DNA of 64,000 nt from Parachryseolinea silvisoli (lineage in GTDB: Bacteria > Bacteroidota > Bacteroidia > Cytophagales > Cyclobacteriaceae). Numbering within the stretch: the first letter of the stretch is position 1; the number at the start of each line of letters is the position of its first letter. Both the position numbers and the translations under genes were made by a program. The stretch lies in NCBI RefSeq assembly GCF_021190955.1, contig NZ_JAIOAO010000003.1, positions 806,001 to 870,000 of the forward strand, in the 5' to 3' direction. The notes beneath the pieces are model-generated. The model did not search any database. It was not told where the DNA came from and worked only from the letters and a program-made list of their open reading frames with translations. Below, in pieces: positions 52,442 to 59,679 of this stretch.

Positions 52442-54985
52442 ATGAAAAGAAATTTACCCTTAAAGAGTTTCCTGACAGCGGTGTTGCTCACGGTGCTTTG
52501 CCTGGGCGCAGGTGCGCAGTCGTTCTGGACGCAAAGTGATGGTCCCTACGGGATCTCCTTGTGGAACTTCTTCATTACCGAAGACGGTACGTATTATGGC
52601 GGTGCTTCTGACGGGAAGCTTTACCGTAAGCTGCCGCACAGCACGCGGTGGGAAATTGTCTGGTCGGAGTATGGCACCATTCTGTCTATTTATGAGAAGG
52701 ACGACGTGATGTTTGTCGGCAATGCCGATGGTATTCTTGTGTCCTCGACCGATAACGGTGATACCTGGGAGGTTATGAACAACGGTCTGGAGGAGGCACC
52801 GCAGGTACGGGACTTTGCAGAGAATAGCAAAGGCGAACTCTTCGCGGCGACCAGCAGCGGCATTTATAAGATGATACCCGGGGCAAAGCCCGGTGTGTTT
52901 TCCTGGCAAAAGAAACCATATTCATCACAGTACGGTTCGTTTATCTTTACCCTGTGCACCGATAAGCTCGGTACGATGTACGCCGGCACGGGCCGCGGCA
53001 TCTACCGCTCAGACGACGGTGGTGAGACCTGGCAGGTCTCGGCGTTGGCAGAGGAAGCCAATTCCATTTTTAGTATTGCAACGTCTGCGAATGGCGATGT
53101 ATACGCGGGTACCTCGGATGATGGCCTTTACATTAACTATGCAGACGACGGGCAGCCCGATACCTGGAAGCCGCTGGCAGAGGAGATTATGGGCGGCACC
53201 CAGGCCCGCAAGGTGTCGATATTAAACAGCAACCAGGTTTTTGTGAGCATCAGCGGCGACGGTGTGTATTACTCCGAAAATAATACCGACTGGGAAAAGC
53301 TTGTGTCGGGCAGCAGTCACGGCGGCACGCAATACGATCCGATCGAACATGAGTATGTCGTGTCTTCCTTTAACGGCCTCTGGACGTCGTCAGACACAAA
53401 GCCATACAGTTTTACGCAGACCGGTATTCCGCAGAGCATTGGGTTCATTACCGCGCGTCATTCGACTGTGTCGGTGATTGCTGAGACGAATACCGTGTTT
53501 ACATCACCCGACCAGGGTACTTCGTGGACGCCGGTGATTGGCAACAGTGAAGGTATCATTACCAGCTATGAGACCAAAGACAATGGCGACCGGCTGGTGG
53601 GCATGTTTGGTGGTGTGACAGGCTCACCCTGGGTGCAGGCGTACCGGTATATCGACTTTACCAACGGTTGGGGCTGGTGGTCGATTGGGTTTGACGAGTC
53701 GGTAAAACGTATATCGGATATCCTGGTGACGGCGAACGACTCGATCTTTGTGGCGACGGACCAGGGTTTGTATCGGATTGATTCTAAGACGTATGAGAGC
53801 AGCCGCTGGTTGAAGATCGGTCCCAGCTTCGCATTACGTGTGCTGGCCGAGGATGGCAAGGGCAATCTGTACATGGGCTCAGACGATGGTCTTTACATTT
53901 CGCAGGACGGCGGCAAGACTGCCGGCATACACCTGCTAAATAATGTCGTGATCAACAGCGTGACGACTACAGTAGAAGGAACAGCATACCTGGCAACAGA
54001 AGAAGGGATCTATTACCTGGCCGGCCCGGAAAGCGAACCTTTGCTGGTCGACGTGCCCCATGGCAAGGTTACGTCATTTAACGACGTCGCGATTGACGCG
54101 CAAGGGCATTTGTATGCGGCCACGCGCGGCGCGGTGTTCTATGCCGAAAATAAAGATGCTGTATGGGAAGAGCAGCTGAGTGGCATCGAAGGATATGAGT
54201 ATTACGGACTGCAGGTAGCCGACAATGTGGTATATGTAGCTACCAACGTAGGCTTATATAAACATGTGTACGCGCAGCAAGCCGTTATTACATTGTCAGG
54301 CACCGGTTCGTTCGAGTATAGTGGTCAGGCGCGCAAGGCGACGGCCCAAACAACACCGGCGGGATTGGACGTGGAGATATTGTACAACGGTGTGGCCGAT
54401 GTGCCGGTGGCAGGCGGAACGTACCTGGTGACGGCGCGGGTGAACGACGGCGTGTTTGCGGGTACGGCAACAGGCAGGATCAAGATCGGCAAGGCGCCTG
54501 CTACGATTACGTTGAATGGCTTGGGTACACACAGCTACACGGGGGAACAACAGCCGGTAACGGCCACCACGGAGCCTGCGGGCCTGCCGGTAGTCTTTAC
54601 CTACAACAATACATCGGACGTGCCGGTAGAGATCGGTGAATATTACGTGATCGCCACGATCGAGCACCCGTCCTACCACGGACAAGCTGCCGGCGACATG
54701 ATCATCCGCGATGCCGTGCTTGGCGTGGAAGATCCACACAATAAGCTGGTGTCGGTACATCCTGTGCCGGCGCGCAATACCCTGACCGTGGAGAGCATGC
54801 AGGGGCGCATGCGCACGATCGTGCTGCTCGATGCCATGGGACGTGTAGTCGACCGGCGCGAGTTTACGAAACCCGTGGAGAAGCACAGTTTTGACGCAAC
54901 GCGGTATGCGCCGGGCATGGTGCTGATCCAGATCACCACGGATACGGCTAAACGCATTGTGAAACGCGCCCAGGTGATCCGGTAA
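52442..54985 (+). CDS. Secreted BNR-type propeller protein with MBG domains and T9SS type A sorting signal
   Basis: The 847-residue protein begins with a signal peptide (FLTAVLLTVLCLGAGAQ). Residues about 25-610 form repeated BNR/sialidase-type blades (VSSTDNGDTWEV, YRSDDGGETWQV, TSPDQGTSWTPV), like those in Ycf48 and two-component-regulator propellers. Two MBG-type domains follow at about 613-753 (GTGSFEYSGQARKATA, GTGTHSYTGEQQPVTA-like). The last 75 residues are a type A secretion-sorting domain (VHPVPARNTLTVES, LDAMGRVVDRREF, YAPGMVLIQI). The protein should cross the outer membrane by the type IX system. No catalytic residues of a true sialidase are apparent, so binding is more likely than hydrolysis. 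Confidence 0.85.
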   Translation: MKRNLPLKSFLTAVLLTVLCLGAGAQSFWTQSDGPYGISLWNFFITEDGTYYGGASDGKLYRKLPHSTRWEIVWSEYGTILSIYEKDDVMFVGNADGILVSSTDNGDTWEVMNNGLEEAPQVRDFAENSKGELFAATSSGIYKMIPGAKPGVFSWQKKPYSSQYGSFIFTLCTDKLGTMYAGTGRGIYRSDDGGETWQVSALAEEANSIFSIATSANGDVYAGTSDDGLYINYADDGQPDTWKPLAEEIMGGTQARKVSILNSNQVFVSISGDGVYYSENNTDWEKLVSGSSHGGTQYDPIEHEYVVSSFNGLWTSSDTKPYSFTQTGIPQSIGFITARHSTVSVIAETNTVFTSPDQGTSWTPVIGNSEGIITSYETKDNGDRLVGMFGGVTGSPWVQAYRYIDFTNGWGWWSIGFDESVKRISDILVTANDSIFVATDQGLYRIDSKTYESSRWLKIGPSFALRVLAEDGKGNLYMGSDDGLYISQDGGKTAGIHLLNNVVINSVTTTVEGTAYLATEEGIYYLAGPESEPLLVDVPHGKVTSFNDVAIDAQGHLYAATRGAVFYAENKDAVWEEQLSGIEGYEYYGLQVADNVVYVATNVGLYKHVYAQQAVITLSGTGSFEYSGQARKATAQTTPAGLDVEILYNGVADVPVAGGTYLVTARVNDGVFAGTATGRIKIGKAPATITLNGLGTHSYTGEQQPVTATTEPAGLPVVFTYNNTSDVPVEIGEYYVIATIEHPSYHGQAAGDMIIRDAVLGVEDPHNKLVSVHPVPARNTLTVESMQGRMRTIVLLDAMGRVVDRREFTKPVEKHSFDATRYAPGMVLIQITTDTAKRIVKRAQVIR

Positions 54986-55030
54986 TCCTTTGAATCATTC
55001 ATCCTAAATCCTACTAAATACTTTTCTACT

Positions 55031-56092
55031 ATGGTAAAAATTTTCAGACTCTTTGTGTTCGCCTTTCTGGCGGCATCCTTTCTAACGGCCTGCTCCGGTG
55101 AAGACGGCGATCCGGGCGCTGCCGGTGCTAAAGGCGATAAAGGTGATGCCGGTGCGGACGGCGCCGCTGGTGAAGACGGCGAAGACGCGGCGGCGAAGAC
55201 CGGTTACTTACAAGGCACGATCAAAGGCGCACGCCGCGATGGTACGGCGTTTGAAGAGCCGTTCAACTTTGCATATGTATACGGTGAGCAGAAATATGAT
55301 CCGTTTCAGTTATTTGTGCAGCGTTTTGAAACAGCGGCCGGCTCGATTATCGATGCGTTAGCGAATGGCGCAGATGTGCCGCTTGACAAGGGTTTTATGA
55401 AACTCTGGTTGTACAACGAAGAGGGCGGTTTGGTACCGGGTGATTTTCAGGTATATTTCACGAAAGGGCTGAACGCTACTCAAGTGTTTACGCTGGACGC
55501 AAAGCCCTACCTGGAGGATGCATTCTATGATCGTGTGATCGAGATCTCACCCGAATACAACGGTATTTACAATTTTGAACATAATAACCTGGGCCGGGTA
55601 GGGTATCAGGAATACTACGATGAGAGCGGTAAAAACCTGGTGAGCTATGCTTTTCAAACGCAACTGTCTAATGTGTATCACACATTTGTATACGATGCTG
55701 AAACCGGGGAGCTGCAATACGTGGATATTGAAGGAGAGGTTTTTACAGACGGCGCTATCTTTACTAAATATCATGACATCAAGTTTGTATACAACGATGA
55801 GTTTGAGATGATGGTGTTTGAGAAAGCCGATGGAACACCGCTATACGAATACGTGGATGAGGTGCCGGCCGATGCGTTTACAATTACCAATTTCAGCGAC
55901 GCCAACGGCATCGTTACCTTCGACTATTCGTTGCAGATCAGCAAATACCGCGGTTTTATGGGCGCCCGCAGCCCGATGGGCCCGGTACTGATACACGGCC
56001 GGAACACGACAGGCCACGACCTGACCATTACAGGCAAGTTCAATTCCGGTACACCGGTATACCAGGAGGCGGTAGGACGGAAAGCAGAGTGA
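55031..56092 (+). CDS. Lipoprotein with a short collagen-like Gly-X-Y stretch
   Basis: The 353-residue protein has a lipobox LTAC at residues 18-21. Directly after the lipid anchor come ten unbroken Gly-X-Y triplets (GED GDP GAA GAK GDK GDA GAD GAA GED GED, residues 23-52). The remaining 300 residues are a globular, strand-rich domain of unrecognised family (YLQGTIKGARRDG, then FKLWLYNEE-like strands). Such a short collagen-like stalk could trimerise the protein or hold the domain away from the membrane. It is the last gene of the FecR-SusCD operon; an intrinsic terminator follows. Confidence 0.75.
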   Translation: MVKIFRLFVFAFLAASFLTACSGEDGDPGAAGAKGDKGDAGADGAAGEDGEDAAAKTGYLQGTIKGARRDGTAFEEPFNFAYVYGEQKYDPFQLFVQRFETAAGSIIDALANGADVPLDKGFMKLWLYNEEGGLVPGDFQVYFTKGLNATQVFTLDAKPYLEDAFYDRVIEISPEYNGIYNFEHNNLGRVGYQEYYDESGKNLVSYAFQTQLSNVYHTFVYDAETGELQYVDIEGEVFTDGAIFTKYHDIKFVYNDEFEMMVFEKADGTPLYEYVDEVPADAFTITNFSDANGIVTFDYSLQISKYRGFMGARSPMGPVLIHGRNTTGHDLTITGKFNSGTPVYQEAVGRKAE

Positions 56093-56134
56093 GTGTGAGC
56101 GCGAGCGCGGGGAAAATGGTGTCTTCGCTCTCGC
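56085..56134 (+). repeat. Intergenic GTGAGTGTGAG repeat, copy 2
   Basis: GTGAGTGTGAGCGCGAGCG begins at 56089, overlapping the lipoprotein stop, and TTCGCTCTCGC occupies 56124-56134. The order and the spacing (35 bases) are those of copy 1 at 23028-23082 (34 bases). In addition, 56089-56103 is perfectly complementary to 56212-56226, so the whole intergenic region can fold as one long stem. Confidence 0.65.
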
Positions 56135-56171
56135 GAGAATAATACCAGTTGCCCGATTAAATATGCAAGGG

Positions 56172-56200
56172 AAAGGTGTCCACCGACACCTTTTCTTCTT
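56172..56200 (+). terminator. Intrinsic terminator between the SusCD operon and the sigma factor gene
   Basis: AAAGGTGTC (56172-56180) and GACACCTTT (56185-56193) form a perfect 9-base-pair stem with a four-base loop (CACC), followed by TCTTCTTTT. It should end the operon that starts at FecR. Confidence 0.8.
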
Positions 56201-56209
56201 TTGGGGACA

Positions 56210-56230
56210 CCCGCGCTCACACTCACGCTG
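56210..56230 (-). repeat. Inverted partial copy of the GTGAGTGTGAG repeat
   Basis: Read on the minus strand this is CAGCGTGAGTGTGAG followed by CGCGGG. The first 15 bases are identical to 23028-23042. It is placed opposite to copy 2 and can pair with it. Confidence 0.6.
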
Positions 56231-56262
56231 TTTGCATAAGCCCGCATGAATCTTTACATTAG
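56231..56262 (+). promoter_or_regulatory. Candidate promoter of the ECF sigma factor gene
   Basis: TTTG (56231-56234), a 20-base spacer and TACATTAG (56255-56262) resemble the Bacteroidota TTTG-N19/20-TAnnTTTG promoter with one mismatch in the -7 box. It overlaps the in-frame GTG at 56262, so the ATG at 56286 is the likelier start of the sigma factor. Confidence 0.4.
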
Positions 56263-56285
56263 TGGATGTTTCCGAAGCAAACAGG

Positions 56286-56903
56286 ATGAAGGGGCGGGAG
56301 AGGTCGATCGATCAATATACGGCGGAACAGCTCCTGGCTGGCATCAAGAACGCTGATCACGACGTCTTCACCACGCTTTATTCGCATTATTTTCAAGGGT
56401 TGCTGCTGGCGTCCCTGAAGTATGTGAAAGACGCGGCCGTGGCGGAAGAAGTTGTGCAAGATGTTTTCCTGAAGCTCTGGGAGTCGCCGGCAGCCATTGC
56501 CGAGGCCCGGGCCCTGAAGGCCTACCTGTACCGGGCCGTGATCAATCAATCCATCAACCACATAAACCGGCAAAAGAATATTGCTCAGCACCATCTGCGG
56601 ATGGCCGAGGAGATTAGTGAAACGTACATAGAAACGCTCGTGGAAGACCACGCCTTAAAAGAACTATTGTATCAGGAGATTGAGCGCCTGCCCGAGCAAT
56701 GCCGGAAGGTCTTTAAGATGAGCCGTTTTGAGAATCTGAAATACCGCGAGATTGCCGAGCAGCTCGGCGTCGCGGAGAAAACGGTGGAGAACCACATCGT
56801 GTATGCCCTCAAGCTGCTGCGTACCAATTTGCTGCACAAAGCCACGGATTATACTGATGGCCCAACCGGAGCGCGGCTGTGGCTATTTGCTTTACTGGTG
56901 TAG
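56286..56903 (+). CDS. ECF RNA polymerase sigma factor (FecI-like, Bacteroidota type)
   Basis: From ATG 56286 the protein has 205 residues; a GTG at 56262 would add eight but lies inside the candidate promoter. Region 2 is seen as TTLYSHYFQGLLLASLKYVKD then EEVVQDVFLKLWE. Region 4 is LPEQCRKVFKMSRFENLKYREIAEQLG and then VAEKTVENHIVYALKLLR. This is the RpoE/FecI-like group that works with FecR and STN transporters. It lies at the 3' end of the SusCD cluster, with terminator and promoter of its own, while FecR lies at the 5' end 13 kb away. No other sigma gene or second FecR is in the window, so they are likely partners, but that is inference. Confidence 0.9.
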   Translation: MKGRERSIDQYTAEQLLAGIKNADHDVFTTLYSHYFQGLLLASLKYVKDAAVAEEVVQDVFLKLWESPAAIAEARALKAYLYRAVINQSINHINRQKNIAQHHLRMAEEISETYIETLVEDHALKELLYQEIERLPEQCRKVFKMSRFENLKYREIAEQLGVAEKTVENHIVYALKLLRTNLLHKATDYTDGPTGARLWLFALLV

Positions 56904-56952
56904 CGCACCTCCATTCCCTTTATTATTTTTTGCCATCGGTGACAAACAACCG

Positions 56953-56982
56953 TTGCAGATGCCCGGATTTCGACTAAATTGT
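56953..56982 (+). promoter_or_regulatory. Candidate promoter of the maltose phosphorolysis operon
   Basis: TTG (56953-56955), exactly 19 bases, then TAAATTGT (56975-56982), 14 bases before the ROK kinase ATG. The spacing is ideal for a Bacteroidota promoter, but the -7 box departs from TAnnTTTG at its last two bases, and the leader would be very short. Confidence 0.3.
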
Positions 56983-56996
56983 CGTATCGATAGAGT

Positions 56997-57947
56997 ATGG
57001 CGAAAAAGAAGCAGCATCCGGATCCGGGCGCGGGAAATCTGTGGGGAATAGACCTGGGAGGGACCAAGATCGAAGGCGTTGTTTTGCGATCGGCGCAAGA
57101 TCCGGAAGTTTTATTCCGCGACCGCGTTCCGACAGAAGCGGACCAGGGATACGAGCACATCCTGGAGCAAATACACAAGCTGGTAGAAATGATGAAAGCG
57201 GCACTGGGGACGGTGCCGACCATGATAGGATTTGCCACGCCGGGTACAGTGGATCCGCGGCGTGGTACGATGAAGAACTGCAACACGGTGGTCATGAACG
57301 GTAAGCCCATGCAGGCCGACATCGCACGCGTGCTCGGTGTGCCGGTGCGACTGGCCAACGACGCGAACTGCTTTGCGCTGGCAGAGACACGCTGGGGTAT
57401 CGTCAAGCAAGAGTATCCCGATGCGCGGATTGTGTTTGGCGTGATCATCGGCACGGGCGTTGGTGGCGGCGTCGTCATTGACGGTCGTTCGATTGCCGGC
57501 CTGCAAGGTATAGGCGGTGAGTGGGGGCATAATTTTTTAGATGAGTCAGGCGGCCCTTGCTACTGCGGAAAGTCAGGCTGTGTGGAACGGGTTATCTCAG
57601 GTCCTATGTTGCAGCAGTATTATTTTAAGGAGACAGGAAACAACAAGCCCTTAAAGGACATCGTAGCGCTGGCGGAATCCAAGGTGGATCCGACGGCCCA
57701 GAAAACCATGATCAGGCTCGTGCATTTCTTTGGAAAGGCCATGAGCGTGATCATTAACATTCTCGACCCCGATGTGATCGTCATTGGCGGCGGTGTGGGA
57801 AACATCGCCCTGCTGTACGACCGGGGCCGGGATGCCGTAAAACAAAACGTGTTCAACGACCGGCTCGATACGCCGATCGTACGCCCTATGCTGGGCGACA
57901 GCGCGGGTGTTTTCGGAGCGGCGTTTCTGGTGGATGATGCCGTATAG
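56997..57947 (+). CDS. ROK family sugar kinase (glucokinase-like)
   Basis: The 316-residue cytoplasmic kinase opens with the ATP phosphate loop GIDLGGTKIEGVVL, has the catalytic aspartate D122 in LANDANCFAL, and the ROK zinc-binding motif with C188, C190 and C195 in CYCGKSGCVE, preceded by GEWGHN. This combination defines ROK hexokinases. As first gene of an operon with GH65 phosphorylase and beta-phosphoglucomutase, it probably phosphorylates the free glucose released by maltose phosphorolysis. Glucose specificity is inferred from the operon and not from unique residues. Confidence 0.9.
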   Translation: MAKKKQHPDPGAGNLWGIDLGGTKIEGVVLRSAQDPEVLFRDRVPTEADQGYEHILEQIHKLVEMMKAALGTVPTMIGFATPGTVDPRRGTMKNCNTVVMNGKPMQADIARVLGVPVRLANDANCFALAETRWGIVKQEYPDARIVFGVIIGTGVGGGVVIDGRSIAGLQGIGGEWGHNFLDESGGPCYCGKSGCVERVISGPMLQQYYFKETGNNKPLKDIVALAESKVDPTAQKTMIRLVHFFGKAMSVIINILDPDVIVIGGGVGNIALLYDRGRDAVKQNVFNDRLDTPIVRPMLGDSAGVFGAAFLVDDAV

Positions 57948-57973
57948 CAAGGTGCCCAGACTATACAACCGGT

Positions 57974-58960
57974 ATGAAAAAAATAGCGATCCTCGGTCCG
58001 ATACCCCGCGACCACATTGTCACGCATCAGGGACACCTTATTCAAAAGTGGGGCTGTGTCACCCACCCGGTCATTGCACTTTCGATCATGGCCGGTGATC
58101 AGATAGAGATTGTGCCGGTAAGCCACCTGCGCCAGGTTGACCTCGACAATGTACGCGAAGTCTTCAACGGCTATAAAGGTATAAATCTGAAACACATCGG
58201 CACACGCAACGACCAGGGCGATATCATCAGCCTGCGATTTCTCGACATGAACAATCGCCTGGAACGCCAGACGGGATTTATGGATCCTATTGTTCCTGAC
58301 GATGTCAAGAAGCTGGTGGACTGCGACGTGTTTGTTTTTATTCCCATCAGCGACTACGAGATTTCGCTGGACACGCTGAAGTTTCTGCACAAGAAAAGTA
58401 AGGGCATTGTCATCTTCGACGCGCATGGCCCCACAACGGCCTGCCTGACCAACGGCGAGCGCCAGCGTAAGTTCTGGATCGATCGCGACCAATGGTTGCC
58501 CTATATTGATGTCTTAAAAATGAATTTGGAGGAAGCACATGCGTCGTGCTTTAAGAAAGAATACGAAACGCAGGATTTCTCCTGCCCGCCGGAAGAAGAA
58601 GTAGACCGCGTTGCGTTACGGGAGTTTGCGACCCATTGCATCAGCAAGGGCGTGAAGTGTGTTTACATTACGGTCGATTCGCGCGGGTGCCTGGTATACT
58701 ACAAGGTACGCGGCGAGGTGCGCGAGGAAATGGTGCCCGCCGTGCCGGTAAATAATGTGGTGGACACCACGGGCTGCGGCGATTCGTTTGCCGGCGGGGT
58801 GGGCTTCGGCCTGCTGCAAAAACCACGCGACTACATCGGCGCCGCACAGTATGGCAATGCCCTGGGGGCGTTGCGTACGCAAGGCAAAACCTTTACAGTG
58901 TTTAAGTCCCTGGAAGAGACTGACGCGCTCATCCGGAGTACCTATGCTTCATCCATTTAA
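57974..58960 (+). CDS. PfkB family carbohydrate kinase
   Basis: The 328-residue protein has the PfkB C-terminal signature VVDTTGCGDSFAGGVGFG with catalytic base D270, and an N-terminal start KKIAILGPIPRDHIV in the ribokinase-like fold. The usual N-terminal GG motif is degenerate. Sugar or nucleoside specificity cannot be read from the sequence. It sits 26 bases after the ROK kinase and 14 before pgmB, so it is part of the maltose operon. Its step in maltose breakdown is not obvious: ROK and pgmB already yield glucose-6-phosphate. Confidence 0.85.
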   Translation: MKKIAILGPIPRDHIVTHQGHLIQKWGCVTHPVIALSIMAGDQIEIVPVSHLRQVDLDNVREVFNGYKGINLKHIGTRNDQGDIISLRFLDMNNRLERQTGFMDPIVPDDVKKLVDCDVFVFIPISDYEISLDTLKFLHKKSKGIVIFDAHGPTTACLTNGERQRKFWIDRDQWLPYIDVLKMNLEEAHASCFKKEYETQDFSCPPEEEVDRVALREFATHCISKGVKCVYITVDSRGCLVYYKVRGEVREEMVPAVPVNNVVDTTGCGDSFAGGVGFGLLQKPRDYIGAAQYGNALGALRTQGKTFTVFKSLEETDALIRSTYASSI

Positions 58961-58974
58961 ACGAGTACACATAG

Positions 58975-59646
58975 TTGATCAAGGCTTGTATTTTTGACCT
59001 GGACGGCGTGATTGTCGACACGGCACGCTATCATTTTTTAGCCTGGAAGCGGCTTGCCGCCGAGCTGGGAATTCCCTTTACCGAGGCTGACAACGAGCGC
59101 CTCAAAGGCGTAAGCCGTCTGCGTTCCATGGAGATCTTGCTGGAGCTGGGGCATATTACCATGGCCCGCGATGAGCAGGAGCGACTGGCCAACAAAAAGA
59201 ATGGCTGGTTTGTGGAATATGTCGAACGTATGACACCGGCCGAAATCTTCCCGGGCGTGCCCGCGCTGTTGAAAGACCTGCGTCAGCGGGGTCAGCGTGT
59301 TGGCCTCGCTTCCAGCAGCAAGAACGCACCGCGCGTGCTTGCGCTGCTGGGCCTGGCCGATGCGTTTGACGCGATGGTAGACGGTACCATGATTGTACAC
59401 ACGAAGCCCGACCCCGAGATCTTTCTGCTCGCTGCGCGTAAGCTGAACGTTGCGCCGCACCAATGCGTGGTGTTTGAAGATGCCGAAGCCGGCGTTGACG
59501 CAGCGCTGGCGGCAGGCATGGCGTGTGTCGGTATTGGCTCGGAGGAACAACTGCATCGTGCGGACCTGGTGTTACCTACCACGGGTGAGTTCGACCCGGC
59601 GACCCTGGCGACACTGGACGTGCGGCAACCGCGTCCAACCCCTTAA
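58975..59646 (+). CDS. pgmB: Beta-phosphoglucomutase (HAD family)
   Basis: The frame starts at TTG (58975), 14 bases after the previous stop; no suitable ATG exists because the catalytic motif starts at residue 6. Motif I is FDLDGVIVDTA with nucleophile D8 and acid-base D10. The cap contains LKGVSRLRSMEIL, typical of beta-phosphoglucomutase. Motif II is ASSSKNA, motif III TKPDPEIF with its lysine, motif IV FEDAEAGVDAA. The 223-residue length fits. It turns beta-glucose-1-phosphate from the GH65 phosphorylase next door into glucose-6-phosphate, so substrate and partner agree. Confidence 0.92.
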   Translation: MIKACIFDLDGVIVDTARYHFLAWKRLAAELGIPFTEADNERLKGVSRLRSMEILLELGHITMARDEQERLANKKNGWFVEYVERMTPAEIFPGVPALLKDLRQRGQRVGLASSSKNAPRVLALLGLADAFDAMVDGTMIVHTKPDPEIFLLAARKLNVAPHQCVVFEDAEAGVDAALAAGMACVGIGSEEQLHRADLVLPTTGEFDPATLATLDVRQPRPTP

Positions 59647-59679
59647 TCCTATACTTTCCAAACAACCTCAGCTGTATTT

